From Didymella arachidicola (lineage: Eukaryota > Ascomycota > Dothideomycetes > Pleosporales > Didymellaceae), in the NCBI GenBank assembly GCA_016630955.3, contig CM050001.1:496001-560000 (forward strand): a stretch of 64,000 nt of DNA. The letters run 5' to 3'. Below the pieces are notes generated by a model that saw nothing but the letters and a program-made list of their open reading frames with translations, ran no database searches and was not told the origin of the DNA. A program made the translations under genes and the position numbers. Shown here one piece after another: positions 42,862 through 54,745 of this stretch; positions within the stretch are counted from its first letter, which is position 1, and each line of letters begins with the position of its first letter.

Positions 42862-43431
42862 CTATGTAGTCATACCTTTTTGGTGATTAGACGGTCTCAC
42901 GTTGGAGATACGAGCGGCCCAAGATGACGGTTCTGGGACCCAAAATCCGATATGGCACTCAAACAGACGAAACAGATGTCCCGTCTTGAACGCTCGGATT
43001 GTGAATTTTAGGGAAGTCCGCTCTAGTAGGCCTTTATGACCTCGCTTCAAAACACCGTAGCCGGAGATACCAAGCAGACTATAGATGGCTTCTCCATGGA
43101 ACTCAACGTCAGCCAAGAAGTCACATTGTAGGTAGCAGACAGCTGCATTCTGATACCATCTGAACATGCTGTTGATCATCTCGCTTAGGTCAGATGAGGA
43201 TGTGTTTACGATACAGCAAGTGTGGACACAAAGGCAGCGAAGTCCCTGGTCAGCAGCTGCCATGCACGCGTTGTCGATTTTGACGGAACGCTTGTTCAGC
43301 GTAGGAAGCGGCGTGAGTTGGTTGTGATATTGCTGCATTGTTATCTCGGCATTAGTCCAAGTATAAGACAGTGAAGCATGCTGATGAAGAGCCGGTTCAT
43401 AGTTAAGGAGCTTCAGCTCATGGGTATTCAT
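42862..43431 (-). pseudogene. Degenerate HET-domain gene (HET-E-like class), first relic
   Basis: An open frame of 189 codons with recognisable HET motifs in weakened form: LSYTWTNAEITMQQY (normally ILSHTWG), CVHTCCIVNTSSSDLSEMINSMFRWYQNAAVCY (here read in pieces). It then jumps to AIYSLLGISG, which normally lies far downstream. The stretch between, including the RGWTLQEL block, is missing. The product would be far shorter than a complete HET protein. Either it is a truncated pseudogene or a rapidly diverging short gene; the first is more likely. This class differs from the two intact HET genes at 30.6-33.5 kb. Confidence 0.65.
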
Positions 43432-43642
43432 GTTGATCAGCTACATCGATAAATGGCCGGTCAAGTGGAGCATTCAAGTTGCACTGAGACTATTCTAGAG
43501 ACTGTTGTTGAAGCGTAAAGGCCGGCTGAGTCTCATTAGCTGTCTCCAAGCTGACGCCGCTGCAAATTTCGGGCTGAAGATATGCGCCAATCGCTGCGCT
43601 ACTTCTCTATGCTGACATCTGGTCCCAATAATCAAGTAATAA

Positions 43643-43969
43643 TCAATGTCTCGGAAAGGATGCAATGCGATGGATAGGTAGTCTGCTACATTGAGGCAAA
43701 AACTTGAAAACTTTGAGCGCATGTGGCATGTGTCGTACTACAACGACATCTATCTTCGACAAACCTGCGGCGCTTTGTGAGAACGTGTCGTGGGTCCGGA
43801 TGTCCCCCAGTGCATTCCGGTACTCATCCAGAGTGAGTTCGGCGTTGTCCCAGGTGTGAGACAAGATGGCGTATGCAGGGAGGTTGCCTTCATCATCGAA
43901 TCGCTCTAGTCGTCGTGTTGTAGCGTTAATCAATAGCATCGTGGAAGTGTGGACCTGGATTGAAGACAA
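43643..43969 (-). pseudogene. N-terminal HET-domain fragment, second relic
   Basis: From the ATG near 43939 the minus strand reads MLLINATTRRLERFDDEGN, then LPAYAILSHTWDNAELTLDEYRNAL (two overlapping HET opening blocks), and then loses similarity. The rest of the domain is absent. It lies just upstream of the first relic on the same strand and shares the pattern TW-x-NAE(I/L)T, so the two fragments are related to each other. Confidence 0.65.
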
Positions 43970-45072
43970 TAGGACGCCTCTCGCGAGTAGCAGCGCGGGT
44001 TATCCATCTTGAGATATACCCCAAGACGTACGCAGGGCTGATTCGTTGCGCACAATCCCCAAGCTATCTCCACATACTGGTCAACAGCTGCGCCGCGTAG
44101 GTAATATTGATGGAAAAGGTGTGAGGCCTCCCATATGTCTCGATGCCTGGCTTCTAAGCCATCCTCACTTGTGCTTTCACCTCTCGCGCATGGAAGCGAT
44201 AATGTCCCTCCGAGGTCTGTATATCGCATATTCCACATAGAGGTTGTGAGCTGATGATCTTGTAACTGAATTGAGCTCAACATCGTTAGCATTCCGGAGG
44301 TCAGGGAAGATCAATCGTTGCTGCCTCCAGGCGCACTCCAAGGCACAGACCGGAAATGAGGCGTGCGGTGAAGGGTCCGGATGCATCCGTAATCGAAGTT
44401 GAAATCCTGATGCATGCCTGCCTGGATCTCTTACTCTGCTGTGGTTTCTCAAGGTTTGCGCCGTTTGCCTACGAAGGTATTGGTCGTTTTGAGATGATGC
44501 AGTCGCAGCTTCAAGCCACAACGTATGGGGATGTGCAATGCTTCTGTGCATCCCTTTGTGAACGCTGCATTCAGAAGCAGTCGGCAAGAAACTCAAGGAG
44601 ATGAAGTGCGGTGTACCTTGCATATCTACAGATTACATTTAACGCTGGCTAAAACCGTGGTCTGGAGAATTTGTTGCCCATAGGTTTGTCTGCCTCGCCT
44701 GAGGTAGCGTTAACCTCGGCTGATAAGGGCTCATGGAAAGATGATAACGCACCCCAAAGTACAGTGCAGCAGCGACAGTAGCTGCCACAGGCCAGAGCTC
44801 ATGACTTTGCGAGGAGACTGGCTCAGTAATTAATGTTTCTCAATTTGGGTGTTTGCGGATGGCGCTATGAAACATTGACGCGACACACCCGGAGACAAAT
44901 CCGCACGTTCCAGCTTGTTCCAGCGACAGATGACGCGGCATCGACGAAGCACTTTAGGGCGATCAAGCATTACCTCGCATCCTTTCCGGGCTATGCGGGC
45001 TGAACCCTCAACTTCCTTCTATCCCCCGACGACCTTGTCTTGATTTTTTCTCTACTGCAACATCCTTTCAAA
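43970..45072. other. 1.1-kb region, possibly more HET debris
   Basis: Minus-strand frames of 120-148 codons (43930-44623) continue upstream of the HET relics but have no recognisable motif. The last 100 bp before 45073 form a pyrimidine-rich leader for the next gene. Confidence 0.35.
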
Positions 45073-46343
45073 ATGTTGCCTAGCAAGTTGGGCCTTTTCG
45101 CAAGCCTGGCGCTGGTCGCCAATGCTGTGCTCATTCCGCCTTCGATGAATGCGGCTGAGCTCGGAGACGACAATGCTCTGGAGACGCTCGCGATCGACCC
45201 ACTCAAGCGCATCGTCGCTGTCGAGTGCCCTGGATGCCCTGTTGCGACTGTCGACGATGAGACTCTGAACTGGGAGAAGGATGCAGGCAACGCGTTTGTG
45301 AGTTTCCCCACATGCGGCTTTCTAGCCGTACGTCACCAGCTGCGGAGCGCCGCATATCCGCACAACTTCACAGATGAAGAGACCTTAGACCTGAGCTCCA
45401 CTAACTAAAGTAGCTCCTTGACTTCCAAGTCGGTCCTCGTGAGGACACTCTTTCAGTTGATGGTGTTCAGCTCTACCCGCCGACGTTCGCGATTGCCTCG
45501 CAGCCTTTGTATGTTTCCCAGATTAACACGAAGGCTGAGGAGAGCCTGCGCCTGCGCGTTACTGGCTATAACTTCCAGTTCAACTCCGCTGAGACTGTAT
45601 CCGAGGCGGGAGTCGAGCTGCTTCCCATGACCTTTCAGATTACCTCGGTTGAGTCGAAGCCGATGAACCCACCAAAAGTCACCATCAACCTTCTGAAGGA
45701 CCCCTCTGGGCGTCTCATGATCGCCTCCTTCGATGCCAAGCAGACCCTCAAAGCCACGCCGTTCGAGCAAGACAAGGAGTGCAAGCAATGGCCGCTTCTC
45801 TGCAAGTGGAAGGGCATCATGGCTGACCGCATCGAGAGCCTGAAGCACATGGGCAAAGGACGTCCTGGCTGTCATAAGCGTCCACATGGCATGCAGCGTC
45901 CCCACGGTCACCACAACCCTATGGAGGATGAGACATTCCAGGGCAAGCCGCCGCACAGATTTCGTCCTGGTGGCCACCACGGCCCCCCTCCTCACCACAT
46001 GGACCACAATGGTCATCACCGTCACCACGGCCACCACCATCACCAAGTGCACATGTTCCTTCGCCGAGCCTTCTTCACTGTCCTTGTCCCCATCTTTATC
46101 GGTATCTTCGCTGGCACGCTCACTTACCTCCTTGGTATGGCTCTTGGCTGCCTCATCTCCATCATTGTCTTCAAGCTCCGCGGTGAGCGCTACCAGCCTA
46201 TTGCACTTGAAGAGGAGGACATCGAAGAAGGCATCGTTGAGGGAGCCTGCGAGAAGCAGGAGTACGTTGAGCTTCCCGCATACGAGGCACCACCCTTCTA
46301 CCAGGATGTCCCTGAGAAGGAGCTGGACAACGAGACGAAGTAG
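45073..46343 (+). CDS. Secretory-pathway membrane protein with His-rich loop (DUF7728-like)
   Basis: Two exons, 45073-45297 and 45414-46343, donor GTGAGT, branch point CTAAC and acceptor GTAG, phase 0; about 384 aa. A signal peptide (LGLFASLALVANA) precedes a lumenal domain with a Cys pair (VECPGCPVA) and a beta-rich segment (LLDFQVGPREDTLSVDGV, YPPTF). At about residues 230-285 there is a loop very rich in His, Pro and Gly (HHGPPPHHMDHNGHHRHHG), likely to bind metal. One long hydrophobic segment (FFTVLVPIFIGIFAGTLTYL) follows, then an acidic cytoplasmic tail with the YxPIALEEED-type pattern and ELPAYEAPPFY. The layout is as in fungal DUF7728 proteins, a match I hold with moderate confidence. 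The function is unknown. Confidence 0.75.
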
Positions 46344-47306
46344 GCAGCCATTCGTATGTTAAGATGGCGACGTAGACACGGGTCCAGCAGGAAGCCATTC
46401 GATAGAACAGTTCGAGTAGAGCATACCCATGGCGTAGTCTTACATAAGCGTTTTGACTTGATGGTACTCTCTGTTAAATTCACATGTAATTTACGACCTT
46501 TGCGGGCCAAGTGCAGTCATCAGAAAGTGCAGGCAGCAGCCGAAATAGCACTTGTGACTCAGACTCTCCATTCTCGTCATTTGCCGCTGTGTTTGGACAG
46601 GCGCTGCAAGTCGTTGCCACAACGAGTGATGAGGGCGGCTCTCTCGTAAGAGCAGTCGAACCAGACTTTGCTACACGAAGGTCCGGAGTTGAGATCGTGC
46701 CAGCAAAGGGGTATTTATTCTATGTTTTGGAGCTGAATACCAGGCGCAGTAGGTCTGCCAACTGCGCATGGTGCAAAGCGGCGACGCGTCTGCGGTCACG
46801 CGTTGAGTGACTTTCATCGACGCGAAAGTACCTCTGAGGGGATCTGAGAATAATGGGAAGATTGAGGGCAATACCTGTGACCTTTTGCAGTGTTATCGAA
46901 GTATTTGCAGCGCGGTAGCACGTTGTGGATGGGAGAACGTTGGTGTTGGGGCGTGCCTGCCTATGTGAGTTTGAAGTTCGGAATGCACGGACCACCCAAC
47001 ATTGATCTTGCCCGCAAAGTCGTACCCAGCCGCTGCCAGGGCGCCTTTGCTTAACGACGCTGGAAAGCAGCAACTTGAAATTGATTTTCCAAAGCAGCGC
47101 TTTTCTTGCCAGCGCCCCCCACTAGCGCGTGATCTGAGGCAGCCGCACTGCTCCTCTGCTGTCACTTATAAAGCCGTCGCCCACTTCTTGCACCATCCTC
47201 TGTTTTCTCTCCACGCCCACACATTCTAGCAGCCACTTTCAAACACGCGCACCAGCGTCTGCAGACATTTCTCTCCCAAATTATATTCAACTAATCCTCT
47301 AGCAAC
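46344..47306. other. Promoter region of the histone H4 gene
   Basis: About 960 bp. The part close to 47307 has a TATAAA box and pyrimidine-rich leader, as expected for a histone gene. No divergent H3 gene is present upstream, unlike the paired arrangement common in fungi. No other gene is seen. Confidence 0.5.
47167..47172 (+). promoter_or_regulatory. TATA box of the histone H4 gene
   Basis: TATAAA lies 135-140 bp before the H4 start codon, followed by a CT-rich leader (tctgttttctctcc). Position and context fit a strong histone promoter; no experimental support is available here. Confidence 0.6.
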
Positions 47307-47903
<597 letters not shown>

Positions 47904-48195
47904 GCGTCTTCTCTTCCTTGCACGACGCGTGCTGCGCCTTTGACCTCACTGAGGTTTTCGGCGATTCACACGGTCAAGCACTTTGCTCATTGATATGATT
48001 TGGTCACGGCTCTCGGTCTTCGGCGTTCTTTGTGTATGGATTTGGATGCTTCAATGATGAGACTTGGATCTCTTGCTGGCTGGCATAGTGAATGCAACGC
48101 TTGTCACACATTACTTCGTCGTCCGGTGACCAACTTGCGTACCTCGTGATGCTTCCTACTCCTAGGCTGTAAGATTAAGTTATGCAATCCGTGAC

Positions 48196-48960
48196 TCACA
48201 GTAATGTTGCCGTTCTTACGTTGCTGTTATGCTCATTATGTTCCTGGCGCGTCTCGTCACAGATCCAGCTTTCTACTGCTTTCAAAACAGCTTTGCTGTC
48301 TGCCGTTACGCCAAACAGTCCTCCCTCTACCTTGACCGACTCTAAGCTCCACCTCTTTAGTTGGTCGTTGATGCTCTCTACGCAGTCTTCCACGACCAAC
48401 ACATCGTACCCACGATCACTCGCTTCCCGCACTGTAGTGCTCACACACGCGTCCGCCGTAACTCCACAAATAACCAGGTTCCTGACTCTCTTCGCTCTCA
48501 GCACTGCGTCCAATTCCGTATTAGTGAACGCGCCTCGCCCTGGCTTGTCGATTGTGACTTCCTCTGGCAAAGGCGCCAGCTCGGGGATGATATCATGTCC
48601 CTTCTCCCCGCGCACCAAGAAACGACCCATGGGACCCTGTGCGCCAATTTGTGCACCTGAGATCCTGGACCGATGCGCCTCACGACTCGACACTGTTGAC
48701 AGATTTGGTGCGTGGCCCTCGCGCGTATGGATTACCGGAAAGTGCGCGCGCCGGCATGCTTCCAGGAGCGTGGAAATGACGGGGATTATGGGCGTGAAGC
48801 GCGATGCGGTTGTGGGGGAGAGCGTCGCGAGGTAGCCGGATGACGAGAGGAAGTCGTGTTGCATGTCGATTATCAGCAGCGCGGTCGTGTTGGGTGAGAG
48901 GGTTGCGTCGTGCGGCCATGCGTATGGGGTCGCTGATGATATTTGTCTGTGTAGTGGCAT
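48196..48960 (-). CDS. Isochorismatase-family cysteine hydrolase
   Basis: A single exon of 254 aa from the ATG at 48960; the open frame above it has no ATG. The isochorismatase fold is evident, with the catalytic triad Asp32 (LIIDMQHDF), Lys139 (TIDKPGRGAF) and Cys172 (CGVTADACVSTTVREA). The family includes isochorismatases, nicotinamidases, ureidoacrylate and other amidases. The substrate cannot be told from motifs alone. It is convergent with the H4 gene. Confidence 0.9.
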   Translation of the reverse strand: MPLHRQISSATPYAWPHDATLSPNTTALLIIDMQHDFLSSSGYLATLSPTTASRFTPIIPVISTLLEACRRAHFPVIHTREGHAPNLSTVSSREAHRSRISGAQIGAQGPMGRFLVRGEKGHDIIPELAPLPEEVTIDKPGRGAFTNTELDAVLRAKRVRNLVICGVTADACVSTTVREASDRGYDVLVVEDCVESINDQLKRWSLESVKVEGGLFGVTADSKAVLKAVESWICDETRQEHNEHNSNVRTATLL

Positions 48961-50207
48961 CTTGCCGTGACGATCGATTCGATGACGCAGCTCTGGAGGT
49001 GCCTCCAGCTGATGGTGCTTTGCCCTTGGTTTATGTGCTCTTTGATACCCAGAGGGTTGGTAGTTCCTAGTCTTGATGCTCGTAGTAATCAAATATTGCC
49101 CAAGGCAGCTTAAGCTTTGCACCGGTAGTCGTGATTGTCGTGACCGATTCTTTTGCTGTAATTATGGACGGTCTTCGACGATGGTGGTTTCCAGGGTTGC
49201 TGAAGTTACCGACAGTCAAGCACATCTGAGAGCTGAACCATGTTATGTACTTTGGTGCCTCGGGAAGTCTGGAATGACCATGGGTTCCAAATCAATGCAT
49301 AGAGGCTAATCCTTTTCTTCGTGGTCTGATGTCCTTAGGGTACATTCAGGCATTGTCATCCCGATGAGTGTGCAAGCTGTGTCCATGACATGCAATATGT
49401 GGAGCGCTGGACGACGCTCGTGGCTGCATGATCCTCCACGGAGTCCGGTGATCGGCGTTGAGCTCAGCCCTGGGGTTGAAAGGCATGTTCGGAGAGAGAT
49501 TCTCGTGGCGGAGGACGCGGTCACTGATCGTGCAGGTACACATGCACAAGATCCTTGTTTCCCTCCACAAAGGTGCTAGTGTCAGATATGCCACAGTTCA
49601 GATGCTGCGCGGAGTAATCGCGTTTGTCACCTCTTGTATTCTCGGATGAAGCCGTGAAGTGGGTTCAGCTGGGTGTTTGGTGGGGCAGCAACGGGCCGCC
49701 GGAAGGACCACTCCTGGGCATTCTCCTTTCCTTCCTCCTTCGGTCTTTGCAGTCACTGTCATGTTGTCGTACTGCAGCAACTTTTTACCTCGACCTCAAG
49801 ATGTGATTGCAAAGACCTATGGGAGCCATGTGCAGGGCAAATCGTAGCCACGCAATCGCCAATCTGTCGGGAATGTTCTCCACGAACCGGGGTAATTACA
49901 CCCTACTGCCTGCATCAACTACCGACCGCTTTTCCTATCTTGACCAATCACGGAGCTTAGATCGAGTTTGATAAGAACTGCTACAAACGCGGATAAGGCA
50001 CGAAGTCGACAGGGACAGGACGGCTGTTATCAAGATGTAGTGACGCAGTGGAGACTCAGCCATGCACGACCGTTGCAATCACAGCGGCGAGAAAGACGGA
50101 CCCTGAAGGTATGTATACTTCAACTGAAGTATCTCGCTCACACCGAGCACTCAGCGAGTCTTTTGCTTCTGCAATCTCGACTGCCACCACCCAATTGGCT
50201 GCCCACG
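48961..50207. other. 1.2-kb intergenic region
   Basis: Between the isochorismatase start and the permease start. It contains promoters for both divergent genes. Short frames occur but none has recognised homology. Confidence 0.4.
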
Positions 50208-51935
50208 ATGTCTGCAACGCCGACTTCAGATCCGGAGAAAAAGGTGGGCGTCTTCGATGAAGATGATGCCGTCCTAGCACAGCTGGGGTACACCCAAGGT
50301 GAGTCGATGGGCGAAATCTGGCTATTGGTGCTAACGAAACTGTAGAGCTGAAGCGCAGCTTCGGTCTTGTTGGAATGGTCGGCTTTTCCTTCAGCATCGT
50401 CACCTCATGGACGGCATTAAGTGGTGTCCTCATCATCGGGGTCGAGGCAGGTGGACCGCCGGTCATGATTTGGGGCTGGCTAGCAACCTGTGTATTCACG
50501 CTAGCGGTCGCATATTCAATGGCTGAGATGTGTAGCGCGTGAGTGGAAGGTCGACATATACAATCTCCGCTTGCTGACTCCCAGAAGGTATCCACTTGCT
50601 GGCGGTCAGTACAGTTGGGTCGCAATTCTCGCACCTACAAGTTGGGCAAGAGGTTTCAGCTACATCTGCGGATGGTTCATGCTGATTGGCATCTTGGCTA
50701 TGGGCGCCACGAACAACTTCATCACTACGAACTTTATACTCGGCACCGCGCAACTCAACTACGGCTTCACGATCGAACGTTGGCACACTGTGCTTTGTGC
50801 TTACTTGATTACCATCATCGCCATGGTATCGAACATATATTGTCCACACATTCTGAACAAGCTATCGAAGGCCATTCTTGCGTGGAACATGCTATCCTTC
50901 GTGGTCTGTTTGGCGACTATCCTCGCTACTAACGACCACAAGCAGTCACCGAGCTTTGTCTTCAGTGACTTCCAAAACTTCACGGGATGGACACCTCCTT
51001 ACGCCGTGGTGATTGGTCTGCTTCAGAGTAAGTCTAAAACCATTCTTCGAATGATGCATGCTTATGATGCCTAGGTGCTTACGGTATGTGCTGTTACGAT
51101 GCACCAGCTCACATGACGGAGGAGATCAAGAATGCACGTAAACAAGCACCTCGTGCCATTGTCATGGCCGTCTACATGGGCTTCATCACAGGCTTTGCCT
51201 GGCTCATCGCTTTGAGCTTCTGCATCGGCGACATCGACTCTACAGCTACAACTGCGACGGGTGTTCCCGTCATTGAGATTCTTTTCAACTCGACCGGCAG
51301 CGTCGCTGGAGCCTCGGCCCTCACATCTATGATCTCAGTCATCTGCCTTGTGGCGTCAAATTCGCTGATGGCGGAAGGCTCGAGATCGCTATACGCCTTT
51401 GCTCGAGACCAAGGGCTGCCGTTCTCTGATCTGCTTAGCAAAGTCTCTTCGCGAAGCGTGCCGGTATACGCCGTTCTCTTAACAGGTCTTGTTCAGATCG
51501 CCTTCAACTCCATCTACTTTGGCACTGTGACCGGTTTCAACACAATCGTTGCAATCGCTACACAGGGATTTTGTAAGTTTGAGGTTTTTTTCACAAGTCT
51601 GCACCAAGCTAATCATATCAGACCTTTCCTATGCCATGCCGCTGCTCGCACGCATCATCGCACACTTCTCCGGCAAAAAGACAAGACTCGAAGGCCCATA
51701 CTCGCTCGGTCGATGGGGTATTGTATTGAACATTATTGGCTTCCTTTTTCTGGCTTTCATGTGCATCATCGCAAATTTCCCCAGCACAACACCGGTGGAC
51801 AGCGAGAACATGAACTACACTTCGGCGGCGACGGGGCTGATCATGCTGTTCAGCGCTATTTTCTGGCTTACTACAGGGAGGAAGAAGTTCACGGGTCCGG
51901 AGAGTGGACATCTTCTTGACACTGTGGGAGCATAG
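50208..51935 (+). CDS. APC-superfamily amino-acid/GABA-type permease
   Basis: Five exons, 50208-50298, 50346-50538, 50588-51027, 51075-51572 and 51622-51935, introns 47-49 bp, phases consistent; 511 aa. About twelve hydrophobic helices are present. The first has the family signature FGLVGMVGFSFSIVTSWTAL. Further conserved blocks are YPLAGGQYSWVAILAP, the DAPAHMTEEIKNA loop and SNSLMAEGSRSLYAFARDQGLPFS. These fit the amino-acid/choline transporter branch (ACT family; fungal GABA permease or choline transporter type). It is a plasma-membrane or organelle uptake carrier; the substrate is not determined. Confidence 0.92.
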
Positions 51936-52259
51936 CTGTTGGCCTGTAACGTTAGGAGAATGATCGAGATCGTGTGCCCCTGCAGTGGTGTGTGTAACGG
52001 TGCCTTTATAAGATATCCATGTCGCTTTCATCTCTCCTAGATGCCTAGGAGGCTGAGAATACGGGATTGTATGCTGTCATTAGTGTTCTTACTTCGCCCT
52101 TTCTGGTTGCCTTGTATCTCAGCGGAGCTGAGGCTTGGCGCTTGACCAGCCTATTTCACTCCGCCACGCCGGTCATCCTCAGCAACTACGTTGAATGTCA
52201 TTTATTTTCCCAAGCACAACGACAATCTAGTCTCCTCTCATTTTTTTTCTTTGCTCGAC
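51936..52259. other. Spacer before the HET relic
   Basis: About 320 bp of permease 3' flank. Nothing is recognised. Confidence 0.4.
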
Positions 52260-52700
52260 ATGCCTATCTTACAGCTCCGTGCTGATGATTTGCCCGACTT
52301 CAAAGAATACTCTATCGCAAACCTGCCGGTCCTTGCGATTCTGTCACACATATTGGGCTCGGACAAGGAAGAAGTCGAGGACCCGGACGTAGTTTAGCGT
52401 ATAGGTGGAGAAAATTTAGAATTTTAGAAGACCCCATCTTGCGGACAGCAAGCTGAAAAAGATGGCTCGAATGATTCTTGAGTCGGCATCTGCTGCATCA
52501 ATAAGAGAAGCAGTGCTGAGCTGTCACAAGTCGTCAACTCACCGGGCCAAAGAGCGCAGAACTAAGCGAGGGAAAAGATGGAGCTTACTATCTTCTTAGT
52601 CTACTAGATGTCCGAATGATATTGATTCATGGCGAGGGGCGAAAAGCCGTGAGGCGACTGCAGAATGAGATCAAGCACGCCAGTCAGTCACGGCACGGAG
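52260..52700 (+). pseudogene. Heavily decayed HET-domain gene, third relic
   Basis: Reading from the ATG at 52260 gives MPILQLRADDLPDFKEY and then LPVLAILSHILGSDKEEVEDPDV, an eroded HET opening. A TAG at 52395-52397 follows. The same frame continues past two more stops with CGQQAEKDGSND, VGICCINKRSSAELSQ and VNS, matching the D/TCCIDK-SSAELS block; one TGA replaces the conserved Trp. In another frame at about 52616-52690 the sequence ILIHGEGRKAVRRLQNEI matches the late block LLYGEGxKAFxRLQEEI. The middle of the gene is missing. This is an old, long-dead copy. Confidence 0.75.
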
Positions 52701-53539
52701 ACATGGGTACACAACATACCCCCACAACGTCTTCAGTACGAAAAAGGCAGATTACTGAAAAACTTTCGTTGGCTTTACAGTGTATTCCTGCTTCAACTAG
52801 GTCCTTGTAGGAATTGACGAGAGGCTATTCAATGATAACCGTGAGCACCGACCAGGCGCAATACAAAGCAACCAATAGGTTTCCAATATTGACACATGTC
52901 TGAAACGAACGATTGCTTATTGAATTCACGACGTTTCAGAAACGACGTCACTGACATTGACATGGGGATCAGCAGCACGCTCCCTCTTGACCTTATCCTC
53001 TGCCTACCATCACTATTACCCCCCTCCAGATTGCATCAGGTCTCGATCTATGCTCACGATGATTGATAGCCTTTCTGAGCCTGCGTTTTGTTTACTGCAG
53101 GCACACATCGTGAGCCTATTTAAAGCATCGTATTCGTCGACGTGAGATCTCCATGGCCTTGAAGAGTTGTCTGCAGCGTCCTCGCAAGAGTGTATCTTTT
53201 ACTGAATGCAATATTGGAGGTTCCTCCGTCGTGCCTTCGTGATAATCACAACAATTCGCATGACTAGAGGCTCCAGTCCAACGAAAAGGGAATTACAGGA
53301 GGATACATAGGTATAGTGTGCTATGGCCGCAACTATATGGCTTCGCTCGCAGAAGCGTCTGGTATCTGACTCTTAAATGAACAGGAAAGCCCTGATGACT
53401 GGGCTTCTTGCAAGTTGCGGTACCGAGCCTGCTTGGAGTGGACACGATCACTGTGATCGCTGTGACCGATCGAAGCTCATCACATTTATTCACCACATCT
53501 GTTCGGAAGATATTTGCAACAATTTCGTCCATCTTTAAT
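52701..53539. other. Intergenic region, nothing recognised
   Basis: About 840 bp downstream of the HET relic and downstream of the ABHD12-like gene. No gene is seen. Confidence 0.4.
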
Positions 53540-54745
53540 CTATTCTTCATCCTGACTGTGAAAGGCCCGAGCGACCGCAAGGCTCACGACTGGGTAGCTC
53601 ATTATCCTATCATGGAGACCATGTTGTACAATTTGCTCTCTGATGACACCAGATTTGCCTTGCCAGTCAATTTCCCATCCGCCAGCACCAAGCGGTACCC
53701 TGTCGTTCATCTTTCTCTTTTCCAAATCTTCAAATGTGATCAACATTTCGGGATCTAATGTGGCATTGACTCCATGCCAGAATAAGACATCCGAATGCAC
53801 GGTTGGAATATCGTAGTCGTCCTCAGCGTGGATAAAAGTGATGTCGTACTTGTGGGTACGGCCGTCGACCTTGAGCGAATCCAGATGTCTGATAACACCA
53901 GCGAGCTTCTCCTGTGACGGCCACTTGCTGACGATAAAATGGTTCAGAAGCGCAAGAATCTTAGGAAAGAGAGCGATCGGAGATAGTAAAGGTATCGTGC
54001 CTGCAACCTTGTACGTCTTCGTTAACGAAGCAACGTCAGCAAATGGCGCAACCAATACTGTCCCCGCGAACAATACAGGCGGTGATTGTGTAGCGAGGTA
54101 GTGAGTTAACGACATCGCAACAGCAGTGCCAATTGACTGAGCAAACAGGACGATCTTCTCTGCAGGAATGCCTGGTGTTCCGGTTGCGAATTTGACAAGC
54201 GTGAGCGCGTCTGTCAGAAGGCCCTCTTCTGAAGGCCACCCAGTGCTGGTACCAAAGCCGCGGTAGTCAACGACCAGTACATGTACATTGGTAGACGCTG
54301 CAGACAACGCTCGATAGCTCTGTGGTCTCCAGCCAGAGCCTAACGTTCCTGCCGCACCGTGGAGGTAGACAACAAGCTGTGCCGTAGGATCATCCTTCAA
54401 CAGCTTGAAAGACAGCCGACTTTCGATATCTTGACACAACCCCGTGGGCTCGTTCCGAAGTTCGTCTTGATGTTGACGATACGTCTCCAGAGGCAAAACA
54501 TGCCATGCATGCAGCGTTTCTCCGTCAGGTGTGGTCAAGTGGAATGGCGTGACCTGGTTACGCAAAAAACCCCATTGCTCTGGTATATTCACATCTTGGA
54601 ACCATGTGAGCGTTACACGATGTAGATAGATGACATGATCCTGAAGAGTTGGAATCGTGAGGAGCGCGATGAAGGTCGCGTAAATGCCAACGATACCGGC
54701 CAAGGTCCCGAGAAGAGGCTTCAGCACGGCCGTGGCTGATGGCAT
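53540..54745 (-). CDS. ABHD12-like alpha/beta hydrolase
   Basis: A single exon of 401 aa from the ATG at 54745; no ATG precedes it in frame. An N-terminal hydrophobic helix (LGTLAGIVGIYATFIALLTIP) would anchor it in a membrane. The hydrolase core has the oxyanion region VVYLHGAAGTLGSGWRP, the strand VVDYRGFGTSTGWPSEEG, and nucleophile Ser204 in LFAQSIGTAV (A-Q-S-I-G form of the GxSxG elbow). The acid is in HAEDDYDIP and the catalytic His in VQHGLHDRI. ABHD12-type enzymes hydrolyse lysophospholipids and monoacylglycerols at the ER; this role is inferred. Confidence 0.88.
   Translation of the reverse strand: MPSATAVLKPLLGTLAGIVGIYATFIALLTIPTLQDHVIYLHRVTLTWFQDVNIPEQWGFLRNQVTPFHLTTPDGETLHAWHVLPLETYRQHQDELRNEPTGLCQDIESRLSFKLLKDDPTAQLVVYLHGAAGTLGSGWRPQSYRALSAASTNVHVLVVDYRGFGTSTGWPSEEGLLTDALTLVKFATGTPGIPAEKIVLFAQSIGTAVAMSLTHYLATQSPPVLFAGTVLVAPFADVASLTKTYKVAGTIPLLSPIALFPKILALLNHFIVSKWPSQEKLAGVIRHLDSLKVDGRTHKYDITFIHAEDDYDIPTVHSDVLFWHGVNATLDPEMLITFEDLEKRKMNDRVPLGAGGWEIDWQGKSGVIREQIVQHGLHDRIMSYPVVSLAVARAFHSQDEE

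Noticed and set aside
52050..52290. Possible small gene at 52067-52285
   Set aside because: No motif; it runs into the start of the HET relic in another frame.
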